NCBI GenBank assembly: GCA_900708905.1
Contig: CAADRB010000087.1
Location: 167,081 to 231,080, forward strand
From: Hymenolepis diminuta
Taxonomy: Eukaryota > Platyhelminthes > Cestoda > Cyclophyllidea > Hymenolepididae
DNA length: 64,000 nt
Direction: 5' to 3'
Shown one piece after another: positions 42,901 through 51,247 of the stretch. Below the pieces are notes generated by a model. The model was not told where the DNA came from and did not search any database. It saw nothing but the letters and a program-made list of their open reading frames with translations. The number at the start of each line of letters is the position of its first letter. Position 1 is the first letter of the stretch. Position numbers and translations under genes: made by a program.

Positions 42901-44616
42901 GGAGTATTATTGTCTATTGAGTTCTCCTTTATCAACGGAAAATTAATTTAGCTTGGAGATTTTTTGGTTGTTTAAATGAATTTTCCGTTCTTTTCAGCGT
43001 CAGGGTACAGGCTCTGAACGCTGTGGGGGCTAGTCCTTTCTCAGGAATTCTTCACTTTTCTACACTTCCACCTCTACCATCACCGCCAACTCTCTGCAGC
43101 ATCGGAAATACCGCAAATGGTATCAAACTGCGTTGGTCTTCGTCCACCCTTTCACCAACAGACACTTCAGTTGAAATGAATGAGGAAACTCCGTTCGCCA
43201 AACCAAATAGACTTTCAAGCAGTCTCAACTCAACTAATATTAAATATATTCTTGAAATAAGCAAGAAGCCTGAGTCAAAGTAAGTTTTCTCTTTCACAAA
43301 CACCTTGAAAGTCATCTTATCTACAGTTAAGCTAAAATTGAATGGTTAACCAGAAGTGGTGTAAAATACAAATGTAGATGATTTTAAATGCAGACGTTGG
43401 CAAAGAGATTGAGTAACTATTGGATGGGCTCATGTTTAATAAGAGAAAAGTGAAACATGGTCGATAAGATCATCGGCGTATGGGATAATCAATTATATAC
43501 TTACTTTTCCCCCCAATCATGACTCTAATATCACTGACTTTATCTTTCTTTCTAGGGGTTGGACGACCATTTTTGAGGGACCCCAGACTTCATTCAAGGC
43601 TCGAAAACTTTCCGAAGCCACCACGTATTACTTCCGTGTTGCTGCAATTAATATAAGCGGAAAAGGCTCTTTCTCTGAAGTTCTCTGTGAAAAGACTGGG
43701 TACTCTCAACCATCACCAGTTGAAGGTAATTAGAATTTTGAGATATTGCAGTATTAAAGTTTGAGATCACGGTAATATTTTCCTTATACTTACAGCTCCA
43801 CAGGTGATTGAAGTTTCTAATACACTCTGTGAGCTCCAATGGCCAGTTATGAGCAGTATGGGCCAGGATCCACTGTTATATCAAGTTCAACTAACCCGTG
43901 TTTCCAGTGACTTTTCACTTGAATCTGAATCCCCGTCAACAATAACCCCGATGGAGATTTCTAAAGGTGAAGAGACAATTACCGCGTATAGAGGAGCAGA
44001 GACCTCATGTACTCTGAGCAATCTTTTATCCGGTACTAATTACATTGCCCGAGTGTGTGCAATTCGTTGTTGTCAATCTGAATCAACAAGTGAATTCTCT
44101 CCGAAGAATGAAGAAGATTTGATGACTTCCATGAATGCGAAGATAACACTTCTACAGGGTCCTTACTCAGTTGGTACTGCATTCACGACCCTTCCTGAAA
44201 AGAAAACGGCAATTGGAGAGCTTATTTCTGCCTTCACCCGAGGTCGACAGTCAACTTCCTCAGGGCAACAAGAGAAGCCTTCTCTTACATCTAAGCGCAA
44301 TGGAGGTGTAATAACTTCGTTGAATCACCTCGCAACTTGGACTATCCATCGTGTTAGATCAGCAGTAACTTTAGTTCGACGAAATATCTTTACTGCTGGT
44401 GGGCTTTCAAATCGTGAACGAGCACAACAGCAGATGGCTATCCTGATGGTTGTTGGCTTTGCGGTCTTCACGATGATGTTCGCATGGTTTGCCCATCAAT
44501 ATCTTCTCAAATTTGCTGATGATGTCGGTGTCAAATGGTCCAGTGGATCTCTAGATGACAGCAGTTCGTCAGCAAGAGCAGCTGTCTATGCCCGTGGACG
44601 TCAACCTCGACAATAA
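2787..44616 (+). CDS. FNDC3: FNDC3-like multi-FN3 membrane protein, 14 exons, N terminus outside window
   Basis: I join 2787-3164, 9343-9980, 12150-12445, 12525-12584, 19994-20201, 29699-29817, 30087-30462, 31275-31533, 36547-37694, 38014-38296, 41016-41505, 42998-43279, 43556-43725 and 43796-44616. Every junction is GT-AG and phases match throughout, giving about 1,841 residues. Visible order: Ser/Thr/Asn-rich region (1-125), Pro/His-rich region (127-338), nine FN3 domains (about 335-478, 480-578, 579-675, 676-919, 922-1073, 1074-1213, 1214-1445, 1446-1567, 1570-1700), a basic linker, one transmembrane helix (about 1782-1806) and a 35-residue tail. Nine FN3 domains followed by a C-terminal membrane segment is the FNDC3A/FNDC3B layout. 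In that family the FN3 array faces the cytoplasm, with anchoring in the ER/Golgi or vesicle membrane. The protein is longer than the roughly 1,200-residue vertebrate members because several FN3 loops hold long polar inserts. The first visible exon starts inside a codon, so upstream exons are missing. Confidence 0.88.
5740..5922 (-). repeat. Putative 3' LTR of the gypsy remnant (degenerate)
   Basis: On the - strand this begins CTTCAGGGCGGAAGTATTAT at 5922, similar to the putative 5' LTR start. A short purine stretch (GGAAGG) lies just inside, where a polypurine tract would be. The far limit is a guess. Confidence 0.35.
6180..7490 (-). pseudogene. Decayed Ty3/gypsy retrotransposon gag-protease-pol remnant
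   Basis: Reading the - strand from 7490 down, there is a gag-like segment (FNNWFRECEDVF…, EDKLSLLSRVLG…). Next comes a Cys/His region near 6800-6900 (YDFCGKLGHKE) resembling a damaged zinc knuckle. A retroviral-type aspartic protease remnant follows at about 6500-6690, with a D-T-A active-site-like triplet. Last is the protease-to-reverse-transcriptase linker (LNLIGLDWFDELKLL) near 6400-6490. Several stops and frame changes interrupt it and no reverse transcriptase core is left. It lies antisense in FNDC3 intron 3165-9342. Confidence 0.65.
7800..7991 (-). repeat. Putative 5' LTR of the gypsy remnant
   Basis: On the - strand this begins TGTTGAGGCGGAAATATTAT at 7991 and contains a TATA-like box (TTTATATACC, about 7859-7868). 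The first approximately 45 bp match the sequence starting at 5922 on the other side of the gag-pol remnant. The inner limit is uncertain. Confidence 0.45.
8425..8520 (+). repeat. Possible tRNA-like fragment
   Basis: GGGTTCGAATCCGG at about 8467-8480 is a very good polymerase III B box, but no convincing A box or acceptor stem surrounds it. It may be the remains of a tRNA-derived repeat in FNDC3 intron 3165-9342. Confidence 0.3.
9343..9980 (+). CDS. FNDC3: FNDC3 exon B: Pro/His-rich N-terminal region
   Basis: The acceptor is CTTTAG before 9343 and the donor is GTAAGC at 9981. The exon enters in phase 1 and leaves in phase 0. It encodes about 212 residues with dense Pro, Phe, Tyr and His, including PHHVPPHSPHG and a run of four His. 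This resembles the Pro-rich region ahead of the FN3 array in FNDC3 proteins. The end (DEERNAIVQVLSKIAPPK) matches the helical and Pro-containing lead-in to the first FN3 domain. Confidence 0.8.
9981..12149 (+). other. FNDC3 intron, 2.2 kb
   Basis: This is AT-rich intron. Open stretches near 10928-11458 on both strands lack splice sites and domain similarity. A possible tRNA-like fragment lies just before exon C. Confidence 0.7.
12010..12080 (+). repeat. Possible tRNA-like fragment
   Basis: GCTCGAATCCCGC (about 12054-12066) resembles a B box and lies about 40 bp after GGCGACGCAGTGATC, a weak A-box-like string. No full cloverleaf. It sits just upstream of FNDC3 exon C. Confidence 0.28.
12150..12445 (+). 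CDS. FNDC3: FNDC3 exon C: start of FN3-1 with acidic insert
   Basis: The acceptor is ACTACAG and the donor is GTAAGT at 12446; phase 0 in, phase 2 out. The exon begins FN3-1 with alternating hydrophobic residues (EVGCNNVTINITLP). A stretch of about 55 residues rich in Asp, Glu, Ser, Thr and Pro follows before a second beta-like segment. That insert is longer than FN3 loops normally are. Confidence 0.75.
12525..12584 (+). CDS. FNDC3: FNDC3 exon D: 60-nt exon in FN3-1
   Basis: This 60-nt exon has a strong polypyrimidine acceptor (TTTTCAG) and donor GTATGT at 12585. It enters and leaves in phase 2. It encodes GEVMSILLQDLRPGVHYNT, the L-x-x-L-x-P-G-x-x-Y turn typical of an FN3 E-F region. The intron before it is only 79 bp. 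Confidence 0.78.
13855..14190 (+). repeat. Unclassified interspersed repeat, copy 1
   Basis: This stretch resembles 29287-29620 in the same orientation. Both share the series GAATAAC-GTAAGTC, AGAGATAT/AGATATCGA, CGTCAAGGT-TCAAAGAGTC, TTGATTTTTG and TTTCACGA-T…CCTGGATT-CAG. Divergence is considerable. I see no coding signal or terminal repeats. It lies in FNDC3 intron 12585-19993. Confidence 0.6.
14280..14308. repeat. (CA)n microsatellite
   Basis: ACGCATACGCATA leads into a run of CA repeats in FNDC3 intron 12585-19993. Confidence 0.9.
18878..18900. repeat. (CTC)n trinucleotide repeat
   Basis: About seven tandem CTC/TCC units lie in FNDC3 intron 12585-19993. Confidence 0.9.
19193..19211. repeat. 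(GA)n microsatellite
   Basis: A short run of tandem AG units lies in FNDC3 intron 12585-19993. Confidence 0.9.
19994..20201 (+). CDS. FNDC3: FNDC3 exon E: end of FN3-1, start of FN3-2
   Basis: The acceptor is CTTTCAG and the donor is GTAAGA at 20202; phase 2 in, phase 0 out. It completes FN3-1 (…SESAEFTTLTTIPAAP) and starts FN3-2, with the conserved Trp in LSVRWAVPADNGSKITSYRL. The intron before it is about 7.4 kb. Confidence 0.85.
20886..20945 (+). ncRNA. Weak hairpin with let-7-like string (speculative)
   Basis: TGAGGTAGTAG at 20921-20931 equals the first 11 bases of canonical let-7, and the preceding bases can pair partly with it and with TTATACGGGGT. The let-7-like string would be on the 3' arm, whereas known let-7 is on the 5' arm, and the similarity stops after 11 bases. 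It lies in FNDC3 intron 20202-29698. Chance is a good explanation. Confidence 0.12.
23054..24371 (-). mobile_element. mariner-family element, copy 1 (inactive)
   Basis: The element is 1,318 bp, bounded by TA on both sides (23052-23053 and 24372-24373), as for mariner insertion. The terminal inverted repeats begin TCAGGTTGTAACAGAAGTTC and TCAGATTTTAACAGAAGTTC, read inward from each end. The - strand holds a mariner-type transposase reading: a helix-turn-helix region, VGDEE followed by WVLYNNVKR (first catalytic Asp kept), an HHNARSH block and an HSPHLLPTD block. It is broken by stops and frame changes. In both later blocks the catalytic Asp reads as His. It sits in FNDC3 intron 20202-29698, antisense to the gene. 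Confidence 0.9.
26415..26541. other. Assembly gap (127 N)
   Basis: An unbroken run of N lies inside FNDC3 intron 20202-29698. It does not touch a predicted exon. Confidence 0.99.
29287..29620 (+). repeat. Unclassified interspersed repeat, copy 2
   Basis: This is the partner of 13855-14190, in the same orientation, ending only about 80 bp before FNDC3 exon F. Confidence 0.6.
29699..29817 (+). CDS. FNDC3: FNDC3 exon F: end of FN3-2
   Basis: The acceptor is ACTCTAG and the donor is GTGAGC at 29818; phase 0 in, phase 2 out. It encodes the Leu-x-Pro-x-Thr-x-Tyr turn and the Val-Ala-Ala-Ile-Asn-Ala-His-Gly strand of FN3-2. It follows a 9.5-kb intron that holds one mariner copy and the assembly gap. 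Confidence 0.85.
30087..30462 (+). CDS. FNDC3: FNDC3 exon G: FN3-3
   Basis: The acceptor is CCCACAG and the donor is GTAAGT at 30463; phase 2 in, phase 0 out. It finishes FN3-2 (PWSEEISVTTHG), covers essentially all of FN3-3 (…YRFRLCASNADGMSHWSD…) and starts the FN3-4 linker. It has the Tyr and Gly/Trp-Ser landmarks of the fold. Confidence 0.87.
31275..31533 (+). CDS. FNDC3: FNDC3 exon H: start of FN3-4 with basic insert
   Basis: The acceptor is ATTTCAG and the donor is GTAAGT at 31534; phase 0 in, phase 1 out. It encodes HVNLYWFPPDDDGGAPINAY, with the conserved Trp and Gly-Ala-Pro-Ile turn, then a Lys/Arg/Asn-rich polar insert that continues into the next exon. Confidence 0.85.
31534..36546 (+). 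other. FNDC3 intron, 5.0 kb
   Basis: It holds mariner copy 2. The remaining sequence is AT-rich without recognised features. Confidence 0.7.
33800..35112 (+). mobile_element. mariner-family element, copy 2 (inactive), inverted relative to copy 1
   Basis: The element is about 1,313 bp, with TA at 33798-33799 and 35113-35114. The 5' terminal repeat (TCAGATTGTAATAGAAGTTC) is good; the 3' one is decayed. Bases 33895-35080 are identical, without indels, to the reverse complement of 23091-24276, including every stop and frame break. The outer approximately 95 bp and 32 bp differ at several places. It lies in FNDC3 intron 31534-36546, in the gene's own orientation. Confidence 0.9.
36547..37694 (+). 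CDS. FNDC3: FNDC3 exon I: end of FN3-4, FN3-5, start of FN3-6
   Basis: This is the largest exon (1,148 nt). The acceptor is TTAAAG and the donor is GTGAGC at 37695; phase 1 in, phase 0 out. It closes FN3-4, contains all of FN3-5 with a Ser-rich insert, and begins FN3-6 up to ITEYRVECQ. FN3-5 ends with Trp-Ser-Asn-Trp-Ser (37392-37406). This matches the WSXWS motif of cytokine-receptor FN3 domains, but here it is probably chance or convergence, because the family often has W-S-E at this place. Confidence 0.88.
38014..38296 (+). CDS. FNDC3: FNDC3 exon J: end of FN3-6, start of FN3-7
   Basis: The acceptor is TATGCAG and the donor is GTATGC at 38297; phase 0 in, phase 1 out. It encodes the FN3-6 turn and final strands (VAFRVCAVNSAGTSEWSP) and the first half of FN3-7 (RLVWIAPIDNGCPIT). 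Confidence 0.86.
38297..41015 (+). other. FNDC3 intron, 2.7 kb
   Basis: AT-rich, with a (TC)n run at 39967-40001. No other feature recognised. Confidence 0.7.
39967..40001. repeat. (TC)n microsatellite
   Basis: A run of CT/TC repeats with one CCC interruption lies in FNDC3 intron 38297-41015. Confidence 0.9.
41016..41505 (+). CDS. FNDC3: FNDC3 exon K: FN3-7 with long Ser/acidic insert
   Basis: The acceptor is TTTCAG and the donor is GTAAGG at 41506; phase 1 in, phase 2 out. It resumes FN3-7 with SYNVELTRCD and ends with YTLTDLEVGTKYR. Between them lie more than 100 residues rich in Ser, Asp and Glu. I infer a disordered loop in the C-C' to E region. Confidence 0.83.
41506..42997 (+). other. 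FNDC3 intron, 1.5 kb, carrying the pseudo-exon
   Basis: Apart from the dead partial copy of exon L (41986-42155), nothing is recognised. Confidence 0.75.
41986..42155 (+). pseudogene. Broken duplicate of FNDC3 exon L (FN3-8) inside intron
   Basis: Bases from about 41986 to 42155 align without large gaps to 43103-43270 of exon L, for example the shared TCAAGCAGTCTCAACTCAAC. The same reading frame meets a TGA (GTT TGA ATT AAT GAG against GTT GAA ATG AAT GAG in the real exon) and ends in a stop. There is no exon L donor. It matches only the second half of exon L and lies in the intron just upstream of it. I read it as a dead partial exon duplication. Confidence 0.88.
42998..43279 (+). CDS. FNDC3: FNDC3 exon L: end of FN3-7, start of FN3-8
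   Basis: The acceptor is TTTTCAG and the donor is GTAAGT at 43280; phase 2 in, phase 2 out. It encodes RVQALNAVGASPFSG, closing FN3-7, and FN3-8 from IKLRWSSS to ILEISKKPES. A broken copy of the second half of this exon lies about 1.1 kb upstream in the preceding intron (41986-42155). Confidence 0.87.
43556..43725 (+). CDS. FNDC3: FNDC3 exon M: end of FN3-8
   Basis: The acceptor is TTTCTAG and the donor is GTAATT at 43726; phase 2 in, phase 1 out. It encodes GWTTIFEGP, then the L-x-x-x-T-x-Y turn and YFRVAAINISGKGSFSE, which are the last strands of FN3-8. The next intron is only 70 bp. Confidence 0.87.
43796..44616 (+). CDS. FNDC3: FNDC3 exon N (last): FN3-9, linker, transmembrane helix, tail
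   Basis: The acceptor is CTTACAG; the exon enters in phase 1 and ends with TAA at 44614-44616. It encodes FN3-9 with a long insert (…SGTNYIARVCAIRCC…, then GPYSVGTAFTTLP). About 80 basic and polar residues follow, then a hydrophobic helix starting MAILMVVGFAVFTMMFAWF, then 35 residues rich in Ser, Asp and Arg. The helix fits the C-terminal membrane anchor of FNDC3 proteins. Confidence 0.9.
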
Positions 44617-45299
44617 GTAATCTCGATCTCTGACCCCGGTCCTTTTCTATTCCCTTCCAATTTGTCCTTGTGTTTGTCCCATCACCCATGTGTCTTGTCT
44701 TTCCTCTACTCCACTTGTGCTTTCCATACTCCCTTCCCTTTTCCAAAAACTCTGTTGTATGTGAGTGAGTGATCGAAATAGTGATCTGAATCCGTCCCCC
44801 GTCTCTCATGACAGCAGCTCTCTAGTCCCGTTGTGTGACATCGCCGTACCAAGCCTACTACTCACACAGGCAGACTGAAAGACACTAACAGTATATTTTT
44901 TGATTTTGTCGGCTTATTTATCGTCCTTTCCCACCTGTTTTTTGACTGGCATTAACTCTCTATTTGTGTCAATTCTGACCACTCTTGTGTAGGTTACGTT
45001 GATGAATCAGAAGGTCAAAGAGGAATGTAAGCAAATTTTCTGGCTGTCATTTTGTAAACGGTAATTCTCACAGCTGGCTACTTTACCACAAAATATGTCC
45101 CCTTTTCCCTAACCCTCATATAACAGACAATCAGTTGGTGTAGTTTTCAGACGGTCCGCTTGTCTTTTACTTTGTCCGTGAAATACCTATTTCTCTGTGT
45201 GAGTCCGCGAGTTACTGAATGTGTACGTATGTCCTCTCCCTTTTTGGTGGTTGATCTCTATTTCTTTTCTCTATTAATATTTCTCTTTCCTCTTTTTCA

Positions 45300-45355
45300 G
45301 ATATATACATATATATATATATATATTATATTAATATATATGTGTATATGCATAC

Positions 45356-45388
<33 letters not shown>

Positions 45389-45391
45389 CAT
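45300..45391. repeat. TA-rich palindromic microsatellite in FNDC3 3' UTR
   Basis: Alternating TA runs are separated by TATATGTGTATATGCATACA-like steps. The block is largely self-complementary, so it could fold into a long AT hairpin in RNA or extrude in DNA. Confidence 0.85.
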
Positions 45392-45494
45392 TCTCTAAAT
45401 TAAGATGTTTTGATCATAATGTGCGTTGTCCTTTTGATGTTATCTTATAACAAGGTAAGGCACCAGCTTAATTGATAACAATATAAAATGGGGA

Positions 45495-45500
45495 AATAAA
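45495..45500 (+). terminator. AATAAA polyadenylation signal, FNDC3
   Basis: AATAAA lies about 880 bp after the stop codon and is followed by a GT/T-rich stretch (GTCTGTTC), as expected for a cleavage signal. It is the first well-placed AATAAA after the TA repeat. Confidence 0.5.
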
Positions 45501-48500
45501 GTCTGTTCAACCACACGAACGAACGAATAGAAGAAGACAAGGATGGTCCGGACTCAGGGGCTCAATGTTTTTTGAGGAAGAGCGAAGTGGAGGCAGCAAA
45601 CTTATAATCGTTAAGCTTTGAATCCTAGTGTTAGATAACGGGACAACAGCTCGAAGAAAGTGGAAAAGAGGATGTTTTAATAACGGATGGTGCAGTTGAG
45701 AACTAAAATCACTGTCAGAGAAGACATTTTGATGAACTGGTGGTGAAAGAAATTATGGGGCAGGAGTAGATGTAATTTCTAATGTTCGATACACAAGGGA
45801 TAACCGAACAACTTGCTGGTCCTTTCAAGGCCCACTACACTAAGTAGATTATGGTTTTCACAAAGTTGAAGAAGTTAGGTCACTTAGATAGGCAGAATAG
45901 TTCAGAGGTTATTAAAATTTAAAATTGTTTAAAAGCTTTATGAGTATGCGCACGTATGTGTTTGTAATAGCAGGATAACCATAGAGAAATAAGATCAGAC
46001 GATGAGAAACCAGTTAGGTAAGGATTATATTAAATAAGAGCAGCAGAGGAAGGTGCAGACATGCAAAACTGTAGACCCAACGATGTGTTGTACCATAGAA
46101 TGACCCCGTGATTGGTTCTAAAAGGTTAATCAATCTATTGACTTATCGCGTCCGCGGCTCATTTCTGATAGATTGTAAACGGAACTGGAAATAACTTCAT
46201 TACATACATTAGTCACTTAAAAAGATGAGGTCATGTCGATGTCAGCAGGTCAAGTTCTTAGAAAGTTCAAGCAAGATAATAAAAACAGAATAATATTAAC
46301 TCATCATCAGAAATTGAAAATGAGATATTTTTTGTCACAAAATAATTATCAAAGTAAAATTAAATAAATGCATTAAATATATACGCTCCAAATTCATCGA
46401 GTGGTACTAGTTATATCCATTTGTCCTCGCTTGAAGACCAACTACTGAATAGTGGTTGTCGAGACCAGTAAGCTCTTAATTTCTGGAGTTGATGACCACT
46501 GATTGAAATTCTTCAATGTATTCTCTATCAAAAATCTCTTTTCGAGTTATGTTGTCATACACTGGCTGAACTATATGTGTAAATTCTACCAAACACTCCT
46601 CAGTTTGTTGTTTAGTATGTCAGCATTTCACATTTCCTTGGAGTGAAGTGGGACACAAATCACCGAAAAAAACTGCCTACGGGGGAACAGTAATTCAAGG
46701 CCATTATTTAAAAGACCAAAAGTGAAGTGTTCTGGAACTTCAATTAGAATAGAGTCCATGGTTAAGTGAGTACACTTAGTTAAATATTTGCCAATTGAAG
46801 TATCAGGGCCTGTTTTAGTGACAACATAAAGTTCAAATGGATGTATTACGATCAGGTGGAAAAATATGCAGTATGACACTTAAGTACTTAAATTAATTTG
46901 ATTAAACATTCAATGTCATTAGAACTGTAAACCGCGTTGTCGATTGCATTCAGATAAACAAGAATTAGAAACGCGGTCGTTAAACGGCCAGTTTTATTTA
47001 CCTTGAAAGAATGTGTTTTTGGGGAGGGCAATAGAAATATTCCGCTGGACTGTATAAGGTCAATTTAGCCCATAATGGGAAGCAGCTCCGGTTATTCCAT
47101 GGCATAGATTTGAAAGGCGTAAAATAAAATAAACTTCAATTAAATAAAACTATCATTCATTGAACTAACATAGGGAAAGTTATTAGAGTAAATTGAGAAA
47201 AGAAACATAAAGGAACTGTTTCTATGGTGCTTGTGAAATAAATCTCTGATGGGTCCAAATGGAAGGTGAATTAGCTTAATGATTTAATTTAGTATAGATG
47301 AACTAATGGCCAATAATCGGAAGTCTAAAAAGTGATCGGGCACCCTACGATATTCGTTTAAACAACTGGCATCACCAAGTCCGTTTTATAAAACAGGTCT
47401 GATAGGGTGTTATATATGGCAAAGAAGAGAAATGTGGATAAGTAACCTATCGGGCTTAGCTTACTGAGTTCTCCTTAGTTAAAAATAGTACCTCTCACAG
47501 CTCCATTCTGTTAATACCATGTAACCCACTTAATATCATGTGAGATCATTTGCTTCCTCTCAATCTTGGGAAGAACATATGAATTGGGGTAACTAGACCC
47601 ATCATATGAATTAAGTACCCAGTCAAAAGGTACTAGATATCATTAGCAAGAATTCGGTCAGTGATTCCTGTGACGAATCATGAAATTCAAATATTGAAAC
47701 TTGAATTCACCTTCAAAATCAAATGAAGTAAGCATTCTATGTAAATTTTTTCTAACTTTCTCTCTCCTTCTCTTTATAACCGATTTCACTTGTTTTCTCT
47801 CGATGGGAAATTTTGAACATTTTGCCCTATTGCGGACTATAATGACAACTTCAGCAACTGAACGTGCGACGTCACGGTAATTTGCATCTCTGCAACGAAC
47901 TCACTAGGTCGCATTTCACATGTGCATGTTGGAACTACCGACTTTATCAAGCAGTGATAGTCGATTGAGTTTTACAAATGAGAACCTCCGATACATGCTC
48001 AAGATGCTTGTTGGAAAATATTTCCTTTCAATGGTCACTTTCAGTTTGACTTTAGAGCTTACAATTAATTATGTTCTTCAGTTCATGGACCCCAAACATT
48101 CTCAGTTATTCTATCAAAAGATAATGAATACATATTATCTTCTTATATCCACTAGTTTTATGTCCACTATTCGCACTTGTTCTACTTCCTGAAACAGTAA
48201 ACACCATTTCGTACGAAGAGGCTGTTGTTCAGGATTCATCTGTAAAAGAGAGAGTAATTCTACCAAGGTACTTCCTTGGTTTCCATGGTTTTCATTAAGA
48301 CCAAGACAAGAAGAAGACAGATAAATGTGGCTTGGATACTTGAAATGGAAAAACGAGAATATTTTTCCATCACTTTAAGATGGCTGTATGAGGAATAATT
48401 CTTTGAATTTCCCTAGAATTATGGTAGGAAACTTACTAATAAGGATACCGGTTATCTCTTAATTTCGAACAAATATTCATATATTACCGCTAAAAACAAC

Positions 48501-49191
48501 AGATTGTTATTAATTTCCGAGATGATAAATTATATTTTAATATGGTTTCAACAGCCTTCAAGCAGTCTTTGTCCATTTCGGTTTGATTTTCAACTGTTGT
48601 TAAAGAGTAACTTAGATTGAAATGTAAGAAGGGCAATGAATGCGTGTTTTCACTTACAAATTGTTTCGTTTTTCTCAAGTATCCTATTTTATCTTGATCG
48701 TTTTAACTTGATTGCCTTTTAAGAACGTGGTACATAGTTAATGTATCCTAATCTAAGTGGGACTGCATATGTAGTGGATGCTACACCAATAAGCCCTTTT
48801 GCTACAGCTAGGTAATTCTCCTAAGCAGTTCAAATAGCGTCTAGCTGAATCCTCTATTATAAATTTACTTACGAAATCAGCTAAGTTGCTCCCAAAGTAG
48901 CGAGAAGAAGAAAGGTGTTGAGTAGGGAGGGTTCATTGATCCGTAAGCGATGAGATAGTAAGAACTTTAAGCGGACGGAGCTCCTTATGAGTAGCCGTCC
49001 ATGGGCTTGGTCCTTAAATACAAACAACGCTAAGCTGCAGGGATATTGATTGCTGATTGGCTGAGGAGGCCTCTGCATGCGAACTCCACACATAATTTAG
49101 GATAACCAACGTATTGACAATTTCAATTCTTCATTTAAAATGTGTCTAAGTCAGTGTAAAATTAAAGGCGAAAGAAAGGGTTTTTGAAATT

Positions 49192-49232
49192 ATGGATTCA
49201 AATTGGGAACACTTTCTATCTTGGCAGCGCAG
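49192..49232 (+). CDS. Possible first coding exon of the Flower gene (unproven)
   Basis: An ATG opens MDSNWEHFLSWQRR-, followed directly by a CAG/GTAATG donor. Trp-containing, basic residues just before the first membrane segment are typical of Flower N termini, and an inverted CCAAT box (ATTGG) lies about 130 bp upstream. Against this, the exon ends in phase 2 while the next confirmed exon needs phase 1. It would therefore need another small exon that I could not find. It may be unrelated. Confidence 0.2.
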
Positions 49233-51227
49233 GTAATGTTCTTTAATGAGATCATATTACGGAATTAATCCATAATATCAAAAATGTATATATACCCCAA
49301 AATAATATTATTAGAAAAAGAAGGGGACTAAGCAAGAAAACAATAAATGTAAAATTTGACATTTTCAGCTAGTGGAGTAGCGATGTATCCTTAATCTACT
49401 CTTTTCTATCATGTCTTGATATGAAAAAAGGTACCAAAGCCTAAGGGATTCTTCAGCCCTTAGTATCTTGAATCGGTAATAGACCTACACAAAGTTGACT
49501 TCCGCTTCTTTTCAAAATGATCGTGAAGTTTAGCCGATCAGAGAGTTTTTTAAGCATATCGTTTTGTACAATTATCTGTTTTCTTATTCCTTTTGCGATA
49601 GAAAATTCTTATTATCTTGTGGAGTATTCTGCTAGCGACACTTCTGCACTATTTTAGGAAATCGTACCATCAATTAACACAAATAGAAGCCATGGAAATG
49701 CAAAAGTACTTTTGTAAACCTTAATAATGGGAAGACAACTAAATTTGGGGTAAAGCAATGTACCAAATGAAGAACAATCGAAAGTTGTGTGGGGTAGAGA
49801 GGGAAGTCAGTGTATCAAGAATCTTATATATACTCTCTTCACAACTTAATGCTCCAATGTGTGACTTTTGGAATTTAACTTCTGAGTTCCTTAGTAAGAT
49901 CATGTCCGCGAAATTCAGGGCTTACTGACCAGTTAAAAACAATGACCGATTGGTCAAACTATTTCGATGTAGCTATTTCATCTAATAGCCACGAGGAACT
50001 GTCAGAATCATGTCATCTTAACAACAAAGCTTTTAACGGTTCACAGGATTTGATATCTAATGCCGTTAATAGATAAGGCTATACAATTTCATTACTTTAA
50101 TTATAATAGATAACAAAATGATCAATTATGCGAAAATCCACAGACAGGGGAGAATAAATAGCAACAGCATGTAGTTCCGGAATCTTAGAACTATTAACTT
50201 CATTGTTCAAAACCATTAATACTAATTCAGAAAAAAGATTCAATGTCCAAATTCCACTGCTGCTATTAATATGAAAGTTGACTCTCATGGGTTTCCACAA
50301 CTACCCTTCATTCGCATTCTCAATGAAAATATTGCGGCCTTCCGTCTACGAAGCCGCAGTGATGGCTTTATGGCCCTATCTGTCATGTCTAAACGCGTCT
50401 ATCGATTCCCCCTCTCTATAACCGTCCCGTTTCAGTAGAAGCACATCTCCACTCCCACCTCAAGTGCGTCCCTGCTCAAGTGACTCATATAAACTGCCAT
50501 TGTGTTTCCACTTGCACGCACGCACACAAGCACGCTTACCATTCACCGGCTCCTTTGTTTCCCTCTCATCTCCTTTGTTATTCAGTTCTTTCTCCTCCTC
50601 GCTTGCGGTTTGATCAATACATTTCGGCCTAGTCAACTCTTGGTGTTCCACTCTAAGACTGGCGTTGATGGTGTTAGCTTTAAGTCATAGTCTTAGTATC
50701 CACAATCAAGGTCTGGTTCATTAGATCCTTCAATTTAATACAAATTGATGACCTCGGCTCTTGTCAGCCCCTACAGTTTGCTACGAATAAAGCGCAACAA
50801 AGGGCAAAATTTATGTTTAATCAAGATATAGGAAACACCAATGCAAGCAACTCTCTTCCGCCCTTGATCATTGCTTGCTGGGATTACAAAAGTATGTTAT
50901 TGTGGGAAGACGGGAATAAGTTGATTACATGCAATCGGAAGCATATAGTATTATATTAGCGTTTCCTGATTGGTTTAGCATAAAATTACAATAAATTAAG
51001 AGAGTTGCGCTGTAGAAACGATTTGACACTTCTGGTTGTCTGGGTTTACTTTCATGTTGATGTTTACCGCCTACTTTGTATTAGAATTATCCAGGATGCA
51101 TGCGTTACATGTTCTTTCTTCAAAAATTCAACCATTTCGGAAAAATAAAGCGATAAATTGTATTTTTAATTAGCACAAATTTTATAGAAACCAACTTGAG
51201 CGGATGTTCGTGTTGGATAAAAATAAA

Positions 51228-51247
51228 ACAATAATAATAATAATAAT
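51228..51247. repeat. (AAT)n microsatellite
   Basis: Tandem AAT units lie upstream of the integrase remnant. Confidence 0.85.

Larger units (their letters stand above)
44617..45520 (+). other. Inferred FNDC3 3' untranslated region
   Basis: This stretch follows the FNDC3 stop codon and has no coding potential. It is pyrimidine-rich at first, contains a TA-rich palindromic repeat at 45300-45391, and reaches a canonical polyadenylation signal at 45495-45500. The exact cleavage site is inferred. Confidence 0.55.

Noticed and set aside
45160..45450. 96-codon open frame in the FNDC3 3' untranslated region
   Set aside because: Much of it translates the TA microsatellite into Tyr/Ile repeats; it is not a plausible protein.
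46628..46879. 83-codon open frame on the - strand
   Set aside because: No recognised domain, splice context or repeat evidence; could be old retroelement sequence but nothing visible supports it.
47920..48192. 90-codon open frame on the + strand
   Set aside because: No domain similarity recognised and no exon signals; left as unexplained intergenic sequence.
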